The position numbers and the translations under genes are program-made. A stretch of 5,053 nt of DNA, taken from an uncultured bacterium. GTDB taxonomy: Bacteria > Acidobacteriota > Thermoanaerobaculia > Multivoradales > JAHEKO01. The notes beneath the pieces were generated by a model. The model saw only the letters and a program-made list of their open reading frames with translations. It made no database searches and had not been told where the DNA came from. Position 1 is the stretch's first letter. Every line of letters starts with the position of its first letter. This document shows, one piece after another, positions 1 through 5,053 of the stretch. The stretch covers positions 1 through 5,053 of the forward strand of contig CALILB010000061.1 in the NCBI GenBank assembly GCA_938016625.1, written 5' to 3'.

Positions 1-348
1 CTGCTCACACTGGGTGACCAGCAGATCGGGGTCGAGCATCAGCACCTCCGAGTCCGCATCGGTGACGGCATCGGCGCCCCGGCCGGTCCGATGGAGGAAG
101 TCCCGATCGCCAAAGATCTCGCCCTTTATGAAGTTGCCCAGTAGATAGGGGTTGAAGGGCGTATAACGCTCGATGCGGACGGCGCCGCGCAGGATGATGT
201 AGAGAGCAAAGGTGGGATCGCTCTCCTTGTAGACCTTGGAGCCGGAGGTGTGGTGCTCGACAAAGGATGCAGCGACGACCTGACGTAGCGACTCGTCGTC
301 GAAGTGAGCGAGGAGGGGAAACTGTCGGAGCTGTGAGAACGTGTCCAA
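1..348 (-). CDS. Cyclic nucleotide-binding-domain protein, N-terminal part (runs off the window)
   Basis: The frame is open from 348 to base 1, giving 116 residues with no stop, so the C-terminus is missing. It starts LDTFSQLRQFPLLAHFDDESLRQVV, the N-terminal helix pattern of cNMP-binding (CAP_ED) domains. The beta-roll follows: GSKVYKESDPTFALYIILRGAVRIE (36-60). The phosphate-binding cassette is GEIFGDRDFLHRTGRGADAV (76-95). Relative to the canonical pattern (GE.FGE...R.A) the spacing is exact, the cassette Arg is kept as R90, E77 is kept, and the second Glu is Asp (D81). It could therefore bind cAMP, cGMP or another ligand, or be a degenerate sensor. What follows the domain (HTH, kinase, channel or nothing) cannot be seen. 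An in-frame TAG at 363-361 leaves TTG at 348 as the first usable start; no strong ribosome site precedes it, and a hairpin ends immediately upstream. It is the last gene of the run. Confidence 0.82.
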   Translation of the reverse strand, partial: MDTFSQLRQFPLLAHFDDESLRQVVAASFVEHHTSGSKVYKESDPTFALYIILRGAVRIERYTPFNPYLLGNFIKGEIFGDRDFLHRTGRGADAVTDADSEVLMLDPDLLVTQCEQ

Positions 349-349
349 A

Positions 350-369
350 GCGGGGGTATTCTACCCCGC
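350..369 (-). promoter_or_regulatory. Hairpin abutting the TTG start of the cNMP-domain gene
   Basis: The inverted repeat GCGGGGTA...TACCCCCGC can form an 8-bp, mostly G-C stem with one bulged base and a 3-base loop (GAA on the minus strand). It ends one base before the TTG at 348 and contains the only nearby GGGG-type sequence that could serve as a ribosome site. There is no following T-run on either strand, so it is not a standard terminator. It could hide the start region and reduce translation, or be incidental in GC-rich DNA. Confidence 0.4.
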
Positions 370-392
370 GGCCGAGAGCGCGACTGTCACCT

Positions 393-962
393 TTACAACA
401 GCTGCAGTTGCGCCGGACGTAACCGTTTCCACACTGTTTCTTCCACCGAATCGACCCAGGACGAGCGCTGGGCGGGGTCGAGGCGGTGGGCGACGAGGCC
501 CCGCCGATCGAGCTCGACGAGCAGGCGCTCATCGACGGCGCGCTGAAAGGTGGGGTCGGTTGCCCGGATGCCGTCTGGGCGCGGCAGCTCGAGTATGGGG
601 ACATGAAAAAGGAGGTCGTAGGTCCCCATCCAATAGTCGACGAGCGGCTCGAGCCCCGCCTGGCGACCCGAGGCCAGAAGCAGATAGACGTAGTTGTCCA
701 GCACGCTACGGTCACACAAGATCACCCCGTAGCGGGACTGGGCATTGAGCTCCTCGGCGATCTGGGTATGGAGGATCCAGGATTGCGCGGCCACGGAGGT
801 GTCTTCGTTGATGGGCAGCGGACAGCGCCGCGCCACCTCGTGCACCACTTCCACCGAAAGGTCGCGAGCCTTGAGGCGCGCCCCCAGGCCGTAGCACAGA
901 GTGGTCTTGCCCACACCGTGGCTACCGATAAATGCGAGCTTGTAGTGGACGGGCGCCGGCAC
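393..962 (-). CDS. NadR-like P-loop ATPase/kinase (AAA_28-type), function unknown
   Basis: This 189-aa protein is a P-loop NTPase resembling the ATPase/kinase domain of NadR and its relatives. Such proteins share a nucleoside-kinase-like fold, but most members have no proven substrate. The Walker A motif is G13-SHGVGK-T20-T21, after the strand YKLAFI. A conserved VHEVARRCPLPINED segment (40-54) follows, then AAQSWILHTQIAEEL (58-72), and the strand plus acidic motif VILCDRSVLDNYVYLL (80-95), whose D84-R85 resembles the DR(S/T) motif of nucleoside and thymidylate kinases. The C-terminal half has YDLLFHVPI and RATDPTFQRAVDERLL, which resembles a lid region. It looks complete and single-domain, with none of the other NadR domains (adenylyltransferase or DNA-binding), so NAD-salvage function is unproven. 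The GTG start at 962 has a good ribosome site (GGGGAG, 7 bases upstream). It lies 27 bases after the aminotransferase and 44 bases before the cNMP-domain gene. Confidence 0.87.
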   Translation of the reverse strand: MPAPVHYKLAFIGSHGVGKTTLCYGLGARLKARDLSVEVVHEVARRCPLPINEDTSVAAQSWILHTQIAEELNAQSRYGVILCDRSVLDNYVYLLLASGRQAGLEPLVDYWMGTYDLLFHVPILELPRPDGIRATDPTFQRAVDERLLVELDRRGLVAHRLDPAQRSSWVDSVEETVWKRLRPAQLQLL

Positions 963-969
963 CTGATCT

Positions 970-975
970 CTCCCC
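970..975 (-). promoter_or_regulatory. Ribosome binding site of the P-loop kinase gene
   Basis: The minus strand reads GGGGAG with a 7-base spacer to the GTG at 962. No ATG start precedes the Walker A motif closely in this frame, so this site decides for the GTG start. It lies inside the 27-base gap after the aminotransferase stop at 992-990. Confidence 0.65.
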
Positions 976-989
976 GGTCTCCGATTCTC

Positions 990-2303
990 TCAGAATTCGG
1001 CCAGCAGCTCTTCGAGGAGCTCGAGTGCAAAGTCCAGCTGCCGCTCGCTGATGGTAAGCGGGGGCAGGAGTTGGAGCACCCGGCCGCGGGCACCACCGGC
1101 GAGGAGGAGCAGCCCTTGCCCGAGAGCCGCGCGGGAGACCACGGAGGCCGTGTCGCGCGAAGCCAGCTCGATGCCCCACAGCAGCCCACGGCCGCGCACC
1201 TCGGTGACGGCAGAGAACTCGTCCGGCCACGCGAGGAGCCGGTGCTCGATCTCAGAGCCGAGCCGGGCGGCTCGTCGGGGGAGCTTTTCGTCGGCCAGAA
1301 CCTGGAGCACCTCGAGGGCTGCGGCACAGGCCGGAGGATGGGCGAGAAAAGTTGCTGTATGCAGGGCCTCGCCAGACGGCTCCCAGGCGGCGAGCACCTT
1401 CCGCCGACCGACGACGGCCGCGATGGGCATGCCACCACCCAGCGCTTTGCCACAGCACAAGAGGTCCGGGCGCACGCGATTGGCATCGACGGCGAACCAA
1501 TGTCCGGTACGGCCAAAGCCCGTCAACACTTCGTCGGCGACGAGCAAGGACCCATGCGCCAGACAGAGGTCGGCGACACCCGCGAGCCACCCCTCCGGAG
1601 GCGGAATCACCCCCTCGCGCCCGACAATGGGCTCGAGGATGACAGCGCCGATGTCATGGCCCCCGCGGAGGGCCTCTTCGACAGCCGCCAACCGACAGCC
1701 ATACGGCAGCCGGTGTACATGTGAGTGGAGATGCTGAGCAAAGGGGCGGCGGAACTCTTGCCGCGAGGTGACGTGGAGGGCACCGAGCGTCACACCGTGG
1801 TACGCAGGATCGAAGGCGATGATCCCCGGGCGACCGGTCGCCAGGAGGGCCGTTTTGATTGCGACCTCTACGGCGTCGGCCCCGGAGATCGCAAAGTAGA
1901 CCTGGGCGTCGTCCACGGGCGCCCGGCGGCGAAGGCGATCGGCCAGACGTACCCGCAGGGGATGTGCCTGGACGTCGCCCAGACCGTGGAGCAGCCGACC
2001 CGACTGACGACGGACGGCAGCGACAACCCGCGGGTGGCGGTGCCCCACGGCCGCGACACCAAAGCCCGACGTCAGATCGAGGAATCGATTGCCGTCGACA
2101 TCGAGAACGTTGGCACCCTTGGCCTCCTGCCAGAGGACGTTGGGTGCGCCGGCGAGCAGAGTGTTGACACCGGGAGCCTCCGAGCGTGCCAGGGATCGCG
2201 AGAGTTGCCGGGCGCGAGGCCCGGGCGGGGGCGTGAGAATCTTGGGGAGCAGGTCCCCCCTGGCGAGGCGTGTCACTTGGGCTCGATGGGCGCTCGGCGT
2301 CAA
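990..2303 (-). CDS. Class-III pyridoxal-phosphate aminotransferase, substrate unknown
   Basis: This is a fold-type I PLP enzyme of the class-III family (acetylornithine, ornithine, 4-aminobutyrate and related aminotransferases), which moves an amino group, typically from an omega-amine, to a 2-oxo acid in the cytoplasm. The 437-aa frame shows the N-terminal substrate/PLP segment VLDVDGNRFLDLTSGFGVAAVGH (66-88), phosphate-binding SGADA (140-144), AYHG with the ring-stacking aromatic region (167-170), ILEPIVGREGV (222-232), the VADEV motif with D257, and GFGRTG (262-267). The Schiff-base lysine is K286 in CGKALGGGMP, and HTATFLAHP (315-323) follows. All catalytic elements are present. The motifs suit an omega-aminotransferase, but substrate cannot be read from them, so no symbol is given. 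The start is uncertain: TTG at 2303 overlaps the recR stop by 4 bases with its AAGAGG only one base away, whereas GTG at 2276 would give 428 aa with no clear ribosome site. Translational coupling to recR is likely. Confidence 0.92.
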   Translation of the reverse strand: MTPSAHRAQVTRLARGDLLPKILTPPPGPRARQLSRSLARSEAPGVNTLLAGAPNVLWQEAKGANVLDVDGNRFLDLTSGFGVAAVGHRHPRVVAAVRRQSGRLLHGLGDVQAHPLRVRLADRLRRRAPVDDAQVYFAISGADAVEVAIKTALLATGRPGIIAFDPAYHGVTLGALHVTSRQEFRRPFAQHLHSHVHRLPYGCRLAAVEEALRGGHDIGAVILEPIVGREGVIPPPEGWLAGVADLCLAHGSLLVADEVLTGFGRTGHWFAVDANRVRPDLLCCGKALGGGMPIAAVVGRRKVLAAWEPSGEALHTATFLAHPPACAAALEVLQVLADEKLPRRAARLGSEIEHRLLAWPDEFSAVTEVRGRGLLWGIELASRDTASVVSRAALGQGLLLLAGGARGRVLQLLPPLTISERQLDFALELLEELLAEF

Positions 2304-2884
2304 ACCTCTTGTCTACCGGTAAGCGAGCGGGCGAGGGTCACCTCGTCCGTATATTCGATGTCGCCACCCACCGGCATGCCAAACGCGAGACGCGTGACCT
2401 TGACCTGCTTGGGCTTGAGCAGGCGAGCGAGGTAGAGGGCGGTGGCTTCCCCTTCGACACTGGGGTTGGTGGCGAGAATGACCTCCTGCACTCCGCCGAG
2501 GCGATCCAGAAGGCCGGCCAGACGCAGCTGCTCGGGACCGACGCCGCGCTGTGGGGAGAGCGCGCCCATCAGCACGTGATACCGGCCGCGAAACTCACCG
2601 GTGCGTTCTACCGGAGTGATGTTGAAGGGTTCCTCGACCACACAGAGAAGACTCGAATCTCGTTCCGGGTCGCTGCAGATCGCGCACGGCTCAACGTCGG
2701 TGATCGAGTTGCAGACCGAACAGTAGAAGAGCTTCTCGGTGACTTCGACGATGGCTTCGGCGAGGGCGTGGCAATCGGCAGGCGGCACCTTGAGCAGATG
2801 GTGAGCGAGCCGGGTCGCGGTCTTTGTACCGATGCCCGGAAGCCGGGAGAGCTCCCCGACGAGTCGCGCCAACGGATCACTCAC
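2300..2884 (-). CDS. recR: Recombination mediator protein RecR
   Basis: RecR acts with RecO (and RecF) to load RecA onto SSB-coated gaps during recombinational repair, as a ring-shaped DNA clamp. The 194-aa product has every family segment in order: a helix-hairpin-helix around RLPGIGTKTATRLAHHLL (14-31), a four-cysteine zinc site C55, C58, C67 and C70, a Toprim domain starting at LLCVVEE (E84), the signature ERTGEFRGRYHVLMGALSP (93-111), the ATNPSVEGEATALYLA block (138-153), and a C-terminal RLAFGMPVGGDIEYTDEVTLARSL. The length is close to the usual 198-201 aa. Position 88 is Asn where E. coli RecR has Asp (ADIYAIE); the effect is unclear. The start is GTG, chosen for its well-placed ribosome site and for the standard N-terminus. 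The gene follows ebfC by 16 bases. Its TGA is embedded in TTGA, whose TTG is a possible start of the next gene. Confidence 0.97.
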   Translation of the reverse strand: MSDPLARLVGELSRLPGIGTKTATRLAHHLLKVPPADCHALAEAIVEVTEKLFYCSVCNSITDVEPCAICSDPERDSSLLCVVEEPFNITPVERTGEFRGRYHVLMGALSPQRGVGPEQLRLAGLLDRLGGVQEVILATNPSVEGEATALYLARLLKPKQVKVTRLAFGMPVGGDIEYTDEVTLARSLTGRQEV

Positions 2885-2891
2885 AGCGGCG

Positions 2892-2897
2892 CACCTC
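2892..2897 (-). promoter_or_regulatory. Ribosome binding site of recR
   Basis: The minus strand has GAGGTG ending 7 bases before the GTG at 2884. This near-ideal Shine-Dalgarno and spacing support GTG as the true recR start, in the 16-base gap after ebfC. Confidence 0.75.
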
Positions 2898-2900
2898 GGG

Positions 2901-3194
2901 TCAGAAGAGACCCGGTAAACCGGCCGTGAGACCGCCCATCTTCTTCTGCATTTCCTCGTCGACCAGTCGGGCGGCCTCGTTGACCGCGGCCAGCACCAGG
3001 TCTTGGAGCATCCCGGGGTCCTCGGGGTCGAGGACTTCGGGGTCGATGGCCACCGACACGAGCTGTTTGTGGCCGTTCATCTTGACCTCTACCATGCCGC
3101 CGCCGACGCTGGCATCGACCACGAGCTCGCCGAGCTCTTGCTGGAGCTTTTCCTGCATCTGCTGGGCCTGCTTCATCAGTTTCTGAATGTTCAT
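2901..3194 (-). CDS. ebfC: YbaB/EbfC family nucleoid-associated protein
   Basis: This is a small DNA-binding protein of the YbaB/EbfC family, known as a homodimer that coats DNA and influences nucleoid structure and gene expression; it is also often linked genetically to recR. The 97-aa product begins MNIQKLMKQAQQMQEKLQQE, the long amphipathic N-terminal helix of the family. The central beta-strand segment follows (GGGMVEVKMNGHKQLVSVAI, residues 31-50), then the conserved DPEVLDPEDPGMLQDLV region and a C-terminal helix VNEAARLVDEEMQKKMGG, ending in a Gly/Leu-rich tail. The length (about 100 aa) matches the family. The frame stays open far upstream inside dnaX, but that part is out of frame with dnaX and encodes no family sequence. 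The ATG at 3194 has a GAGGAG-type ribosome site 11 bases away and starts at the conserved MNI. It sits 22 bases after dnaX and 16 bases before recR, so co-transcription is likely. Confidence 0.95.
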   Translation of the reverse strand: MNIQKLMKQAQQMQEKLQQELGELVVDASVGGGMVEVKMNGHKQLVSVAIDPEVLDPEDPGMLQDLVLAAVNEAARLVDEEMQKKMGGLTAGLPGLF

Positions 3195-3205
3195 GGCGAA
3201 GCCGT

Positions 3206-3212
3206 TCTCCTC
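3206..3212 (-). promoter_or_regulatory. Ribosome binding site of ebfC
   Basis: The minus strand reads GAGGAGA, a strong match to the Shine-Dalgarno consensus, 11 bases before the ATG at 3194 and just after the dnaX TGA (3219-3217). It selects this ATG over the long upstream extension of the same open frame. The spacing is slightly longer than ideal. Confidence 0.7.
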
Positions 3213-3216
3213 AACG

Positions 3217-4887
3217 TCAGTCTGTTTCAATCGTGCGCGCAGAGCCGCCAAAGACGTCGAGCACATTCTGCACGGTCGGGTGCTCGAGGGCGGGATCGGG
3301 CTCCGGTTCGGCTGCCGCCGAGGTGGGCTCCGGACGCTTTTCCAGCAATCGCCAGCGGGTACGGCTTCCCCAGACGGCGGCGAGACAACGCTCGAGGACT
3401 TCGCGGTTGTTTCCCCGGCGCAAGGCCGTGTGGAGCCATCGATCTTCGGGCGGGGTGTAGATGCGCAGCTCGCCGTCGGCGTAGGTGAGTTCAGCGGCCT
3501 CACCGAGATGAGCAGCCAACGACTGCTTGACCCGGCTGACTTCGGTGAGCAGAGCCACGACCCGCTCGTCGGCAAAGCGGCCACTGTCGAAGCCGGTGGT
3601 GGCCGTCGCCTCCGGCGCGGCCTCCTCCTCGATCGGTGTCGGGTTGGCCTGACCACCACCAACGGGCGCGGTTTCATTCGACCGCTGACCAAAAAGCGAG
3701 GGTTTTTGCGAGGAGGCCTCGGGCGTGGCCCCGGGTCCGGAGGAGCCCTTGTTCGGCGTCGGCCGACCACCGCCGCCCAAGATCTCCTCCACCCGGGTCA
3801 GCTTGGGCAACTCGGCAGCGCGCAGCCAGGCGATCTCGGCGGCCAGGGTTCCCGCCTCGCTTCGGCGTACGATCGGCTCGCTCGAGAGCAACTGGTGGAG
3901 CAGGCGGAGCAGGTTCTCGTAGCCGGCCGCCGACGCCAGCTCGGCCAGGGCCACGGCTTCCTCCCGGGGTAGGTCCACCTGCTCGTCGGGGACACCCAGG
4001 GCCAGGTGGAGAGCGTCGCGACAGTAGGAGAGAAACTCGCTGTAGATATGTCGCGGCTCCCAACCCTCGGCGACCATATGCTGGACAGCGGCAGCAACGC
4101 CGGCACCGTCACCACCGGTGATGGCGGTCAAAAGTCGCTGGTGAAACGCGGTGTCGACGCCACCCAGGATGCGGGCGGCCTCCTTGTCGGGGATCTTCCC
4201 GGAGCCGAAGGTCGCCAGCTGATCGAGCAGGGCCACCGAGTCCCGGATGCTCCCCTCGCCGGCTCGGGCGAGCAGGCGCAGGGCGGTCTCGCTGACCTGG
4301 ATCTCCTCAGCTGCGGCGAGCGTGGCGAGATGAGCGGCCACGGCCGGTGTCGCCACGCGCCGGAAATGAAACTCCTGACAGCGGGAGAGAATCGTGGCGG
4401 GGACCGCCTCGACCTCGGTGGTGGCAAAGATGAACAGCAGATGCTCGGGTGGCTCCTCGACGATCTTCAGCAGCGCGTCGAAGGCCTGTCGCGACAGACG
4501 GTGGATCTCGTCGATGATGACCACCTTGTAGCGATCGCGCGCGGGGCCGTATTTGAGACTCTCGGTGAGCTCGCGGACCTGCTCGACCTTGGAGTAGGTG
4601 GCGGCATCCACCTCGATGACATCCATGTCGGAGCCACCGGTGATCTCGCGGCAGACGACACACTCGTTGCAGGGATCGGCCGCCAGCCCTTTTTCGCAGT
4701 TCAAGGCCTTGGCCAGCACCCGGGCGACACTCGTCTTGCCGACGCCACGGATGCCGGAGAACAGATAGGCCTGGGCGACACGGCCTTCGCTCAAGGCGTT
4801 GCGCAGCGCGGTGACGATCGGCTCCTGGCCGACCACACCGGAGAAATCTTGCGGGCGCCACTTGCGGGCGAGAACCTGATAGGCCAT
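3217..4887 (-). CDS. dnaX: DNA polymerase III subunit gamma/tau
   Basis: This is the ATPase subunit of the replicative clamp loader, which with delta and delta' opens the beta clamp and loads it on primed DNA; the long tau form also ties the polymerase to the helicase. The 556-aa product opens with the family hallmark MAYQVLARKWRPQDF followed by VVGQE. Visible motifs are Walker A G45-IRGVGK-T52, zinc-module cysteines C64, C73, C76 and C79, Walker B VVIIDE at 122-127, sensor 1 around T157, the SRC arginine finger S168-R169-C170, and sensor 2 GSIRD with R215. A collar domain follows to about residue 365, then a low-complexity Gly/Pro/Ser/Ala linker (about 370-440) and a C-terminal tau-type domain. 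The length is typical of non-enteric bacteria. The ATG start is fixed by family alignment, although the Shine-Dalgarno is weak (GGA, 7 bases upstream). The start lies 18 bases after the SRP RNA; ebfC follows after 22 bases. Whether a short gamma form is made is unknown. Confidence 0.97.
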   Translation of the reverse strand: MAYQVLARKWRPQDFSGVVGQEPIVTALRNALSEGRVAQAYLFSGIRGVGKTSVARVLAKALNCEKGLAADPCNECVVCREITGGSDMDVIEVDAATYSKVEQVRELTESLKYGPARDRYKVVIIDEIHRLSRQAFDALLKIVEEPPEHLLFIFATTEVEAVPATILSRCQEFHFRRVATPAVAAHLATLAAAEEIQVSETALRLLARAGEGSIRDSVALLDQLATFGSGKIPDKEAARILGGVDTAFHQRLLTAITGGDGAGVAAAVQHMVAEGWEPRHIYSEFLSYCRDALHLALGVPDEQVDLPREEAVALAELASAAGYENLLRLLHQLLSSEPIVRRSEAGTLAAEIAWLRAAELPKLTRVEEILGGGGRPTPNKGSSGPGATPEASSQKPSLFGQRSNETAPVGGGQANPTPIEEEAAPEATATTGFDSGRFADERVVALLTEVSRVKQSLAAHLGEAAELTYADGELRIYTPPEDRWLHTALRRGNNREVLERCLAAVWGSRTRWRLLEKRPEPTSAAAEPEPDPALEHPTVQNVLDVFGGSARTIETD

Positions 4888-4905
4888 CGATGATTCCGGG
4901 GGTCA

Positions 4906-5030
4906 GGGGTCGACGAAGGGCTCCGGCTTGTCTGCGGCACCCGACCAAGATGCCTTATCGCTGCTCCCTTCCGGGCCTGACGAGGTTCGGAACCGGTCGG
5001 TGCACAGGACCCGAACCCTTCGCCCGCCCC
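4906..5030 (-). ncRNA. ffs: Signal recognition particle RNA, small bacterial (4.5S) type
   Basis: This is the RNA scaffold of the signal recognition particle, which binds Ffh (SRP54) and directs ribosomes making membrane or secreted proteins to the FtsY receptor. On the minus strand the near-invariant apical domain is readable at about 4981-4960: GUCAGGCCCGGAAGGGAGCAGC, with the GGAA tetraloop at 4972-4969 and the flanking symmetric and asymmetric internal loops that Ffh recognises. The arms pair over the full length: CACCGACC (about 5003-4996) with GGUCGGGUG lower down, and GCGAAGGG near the 5' end with CCCUUCGU at 4920-4913, closed by a terminal GGGG/CCCC clamp. The ends are set from this clamp, so they are uncertain by several bases. 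There is no Alu domain, as expected for the roughly 100-nt class. It lies directly upstream of dnaX, a recurrent bacterial arrangement. No U-rich terminator follows, so the 3' end probably needs processing. Confidence 0.92.
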
Positions 5031-5053
5031 TGCCGGGTTTCTGATGGTACGTT

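Noticed and set aside
5..715. A 236-codon minus-strand open frame overlapping the P-loop gene and the cNMP-domain gene.
   Set aside because: It is out of frame with both recognised genes and is rich in Arg/Ser/Pro; the real reading frames have clear Walker A and cNMP-cassette motifs.
1010..1025. Local inverted repeat around CTTCGAGGAGCTCGAG.
   Set aside because: It falls within the aminotransferase coding sequence, where repeated Leu/Glu codons (LELLEELL) explain it.
486..1724. A 412-codon open frame on the plus strand opposite the aminotransferase and kinase genes.
   Set aside because: It crosses the boundary between two recognised minus-strand genes, its translation has no recognisable domain and is low-complexity Gly/Arg/Glu-rich, as expected for antisense frames in GC-rich DNA.
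2270..2929. Plus-strand open frame opposite recR.
   Set aside because: Antisense shadow of a fully motif-supported recR; the predicted protein has no recognisable features.
3195..3770. Upstream extension of the ebfC frame to a 289-aa protein.
   Set aside because: The extension overlaps the dnaX C-terminal coding region out of frame and is low-complexity Pro/Arg; ebfC homologues start at MNI, and a Shine-Dalgarno precedes that ATG.
4006..4893. A 295-codon plus-strand open frame opposite the dnaX ATPase domain.
   Set aside because: It mirrors dnaX codons, has no family motifs, and dnaX on the other strand shows every expected motif.
5044..5049. TACCAT on the minus strand as a -10 element for the SRP RNA.
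   Set aside because: It matches the consensus at only 4 of 6 positions, and the -35 region would lie beyond the window edge, so it cannot be supported.

Overview
The window is a compact, GC-rich piece of bacterial chromosome. All recognisable genes lie on the minus strand, so they read from right to left, with gaps of about 45 bases or less. In transcription order they are: the small signal recognition particle RNA (ffs, 5030-4906), dnaX (clamp-loader gamma/tau, 4887-3217), ebfC/ybaB (nucleoid-associated protein, 3194-2901), recR (recombination mediator, 2884-2300), a class-III PLP aminotransferase (2303-990), a NadR-like P-loop ATPase/kinase (962-393) and the first 116 codons of a cyclic-nucleotide-binding-domain protein (348 to beyond base 1).

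The right half is a classic bacterial housekeeping block. ffs next to dnaX, followed by ybaB and recR, recurs across many phyla and joins protein targeting, replication, nucleoid binding and recombinational repair. The left half is the accessory part: a metabolic aminotransferase whose possible TTG start overlaps the recR stop by 4 bases, then a P-loop protein of poorly characterised function, then a likely cNMP-type sensor. The single orientation and tight spacing suggest one transcription unit, or a few nested ones. No intrinsic terminator with a U-tract is visible anywhere in the window.

The organism cannot be named from the sequence. High GC, a small SRP RNA without an Alu domain, Shine-Dalgarno-led starts and frequent GTG/TTG starts fit a GC-rich Gram-negative-type lineage such as Acidobacteriota or a myxobacterium-like group. 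That is a low-confidence inference. Long open frames on the plus strand opposite each gene are by-products of GC-rich codon usage.

I found no mobile element, CRISPR array, tRNA or rRNA, and no clear evidence of a novel system. The points most worth a second look are the aminotransferase/P-loop kinase/cNMP-domain neighbourhood, the 18-base junction between SRP RNA and dnaX, a hairpin directly abutting the TTG start of the cNMP-domain gene, and a weak candidate site for dnaX frameshifting.
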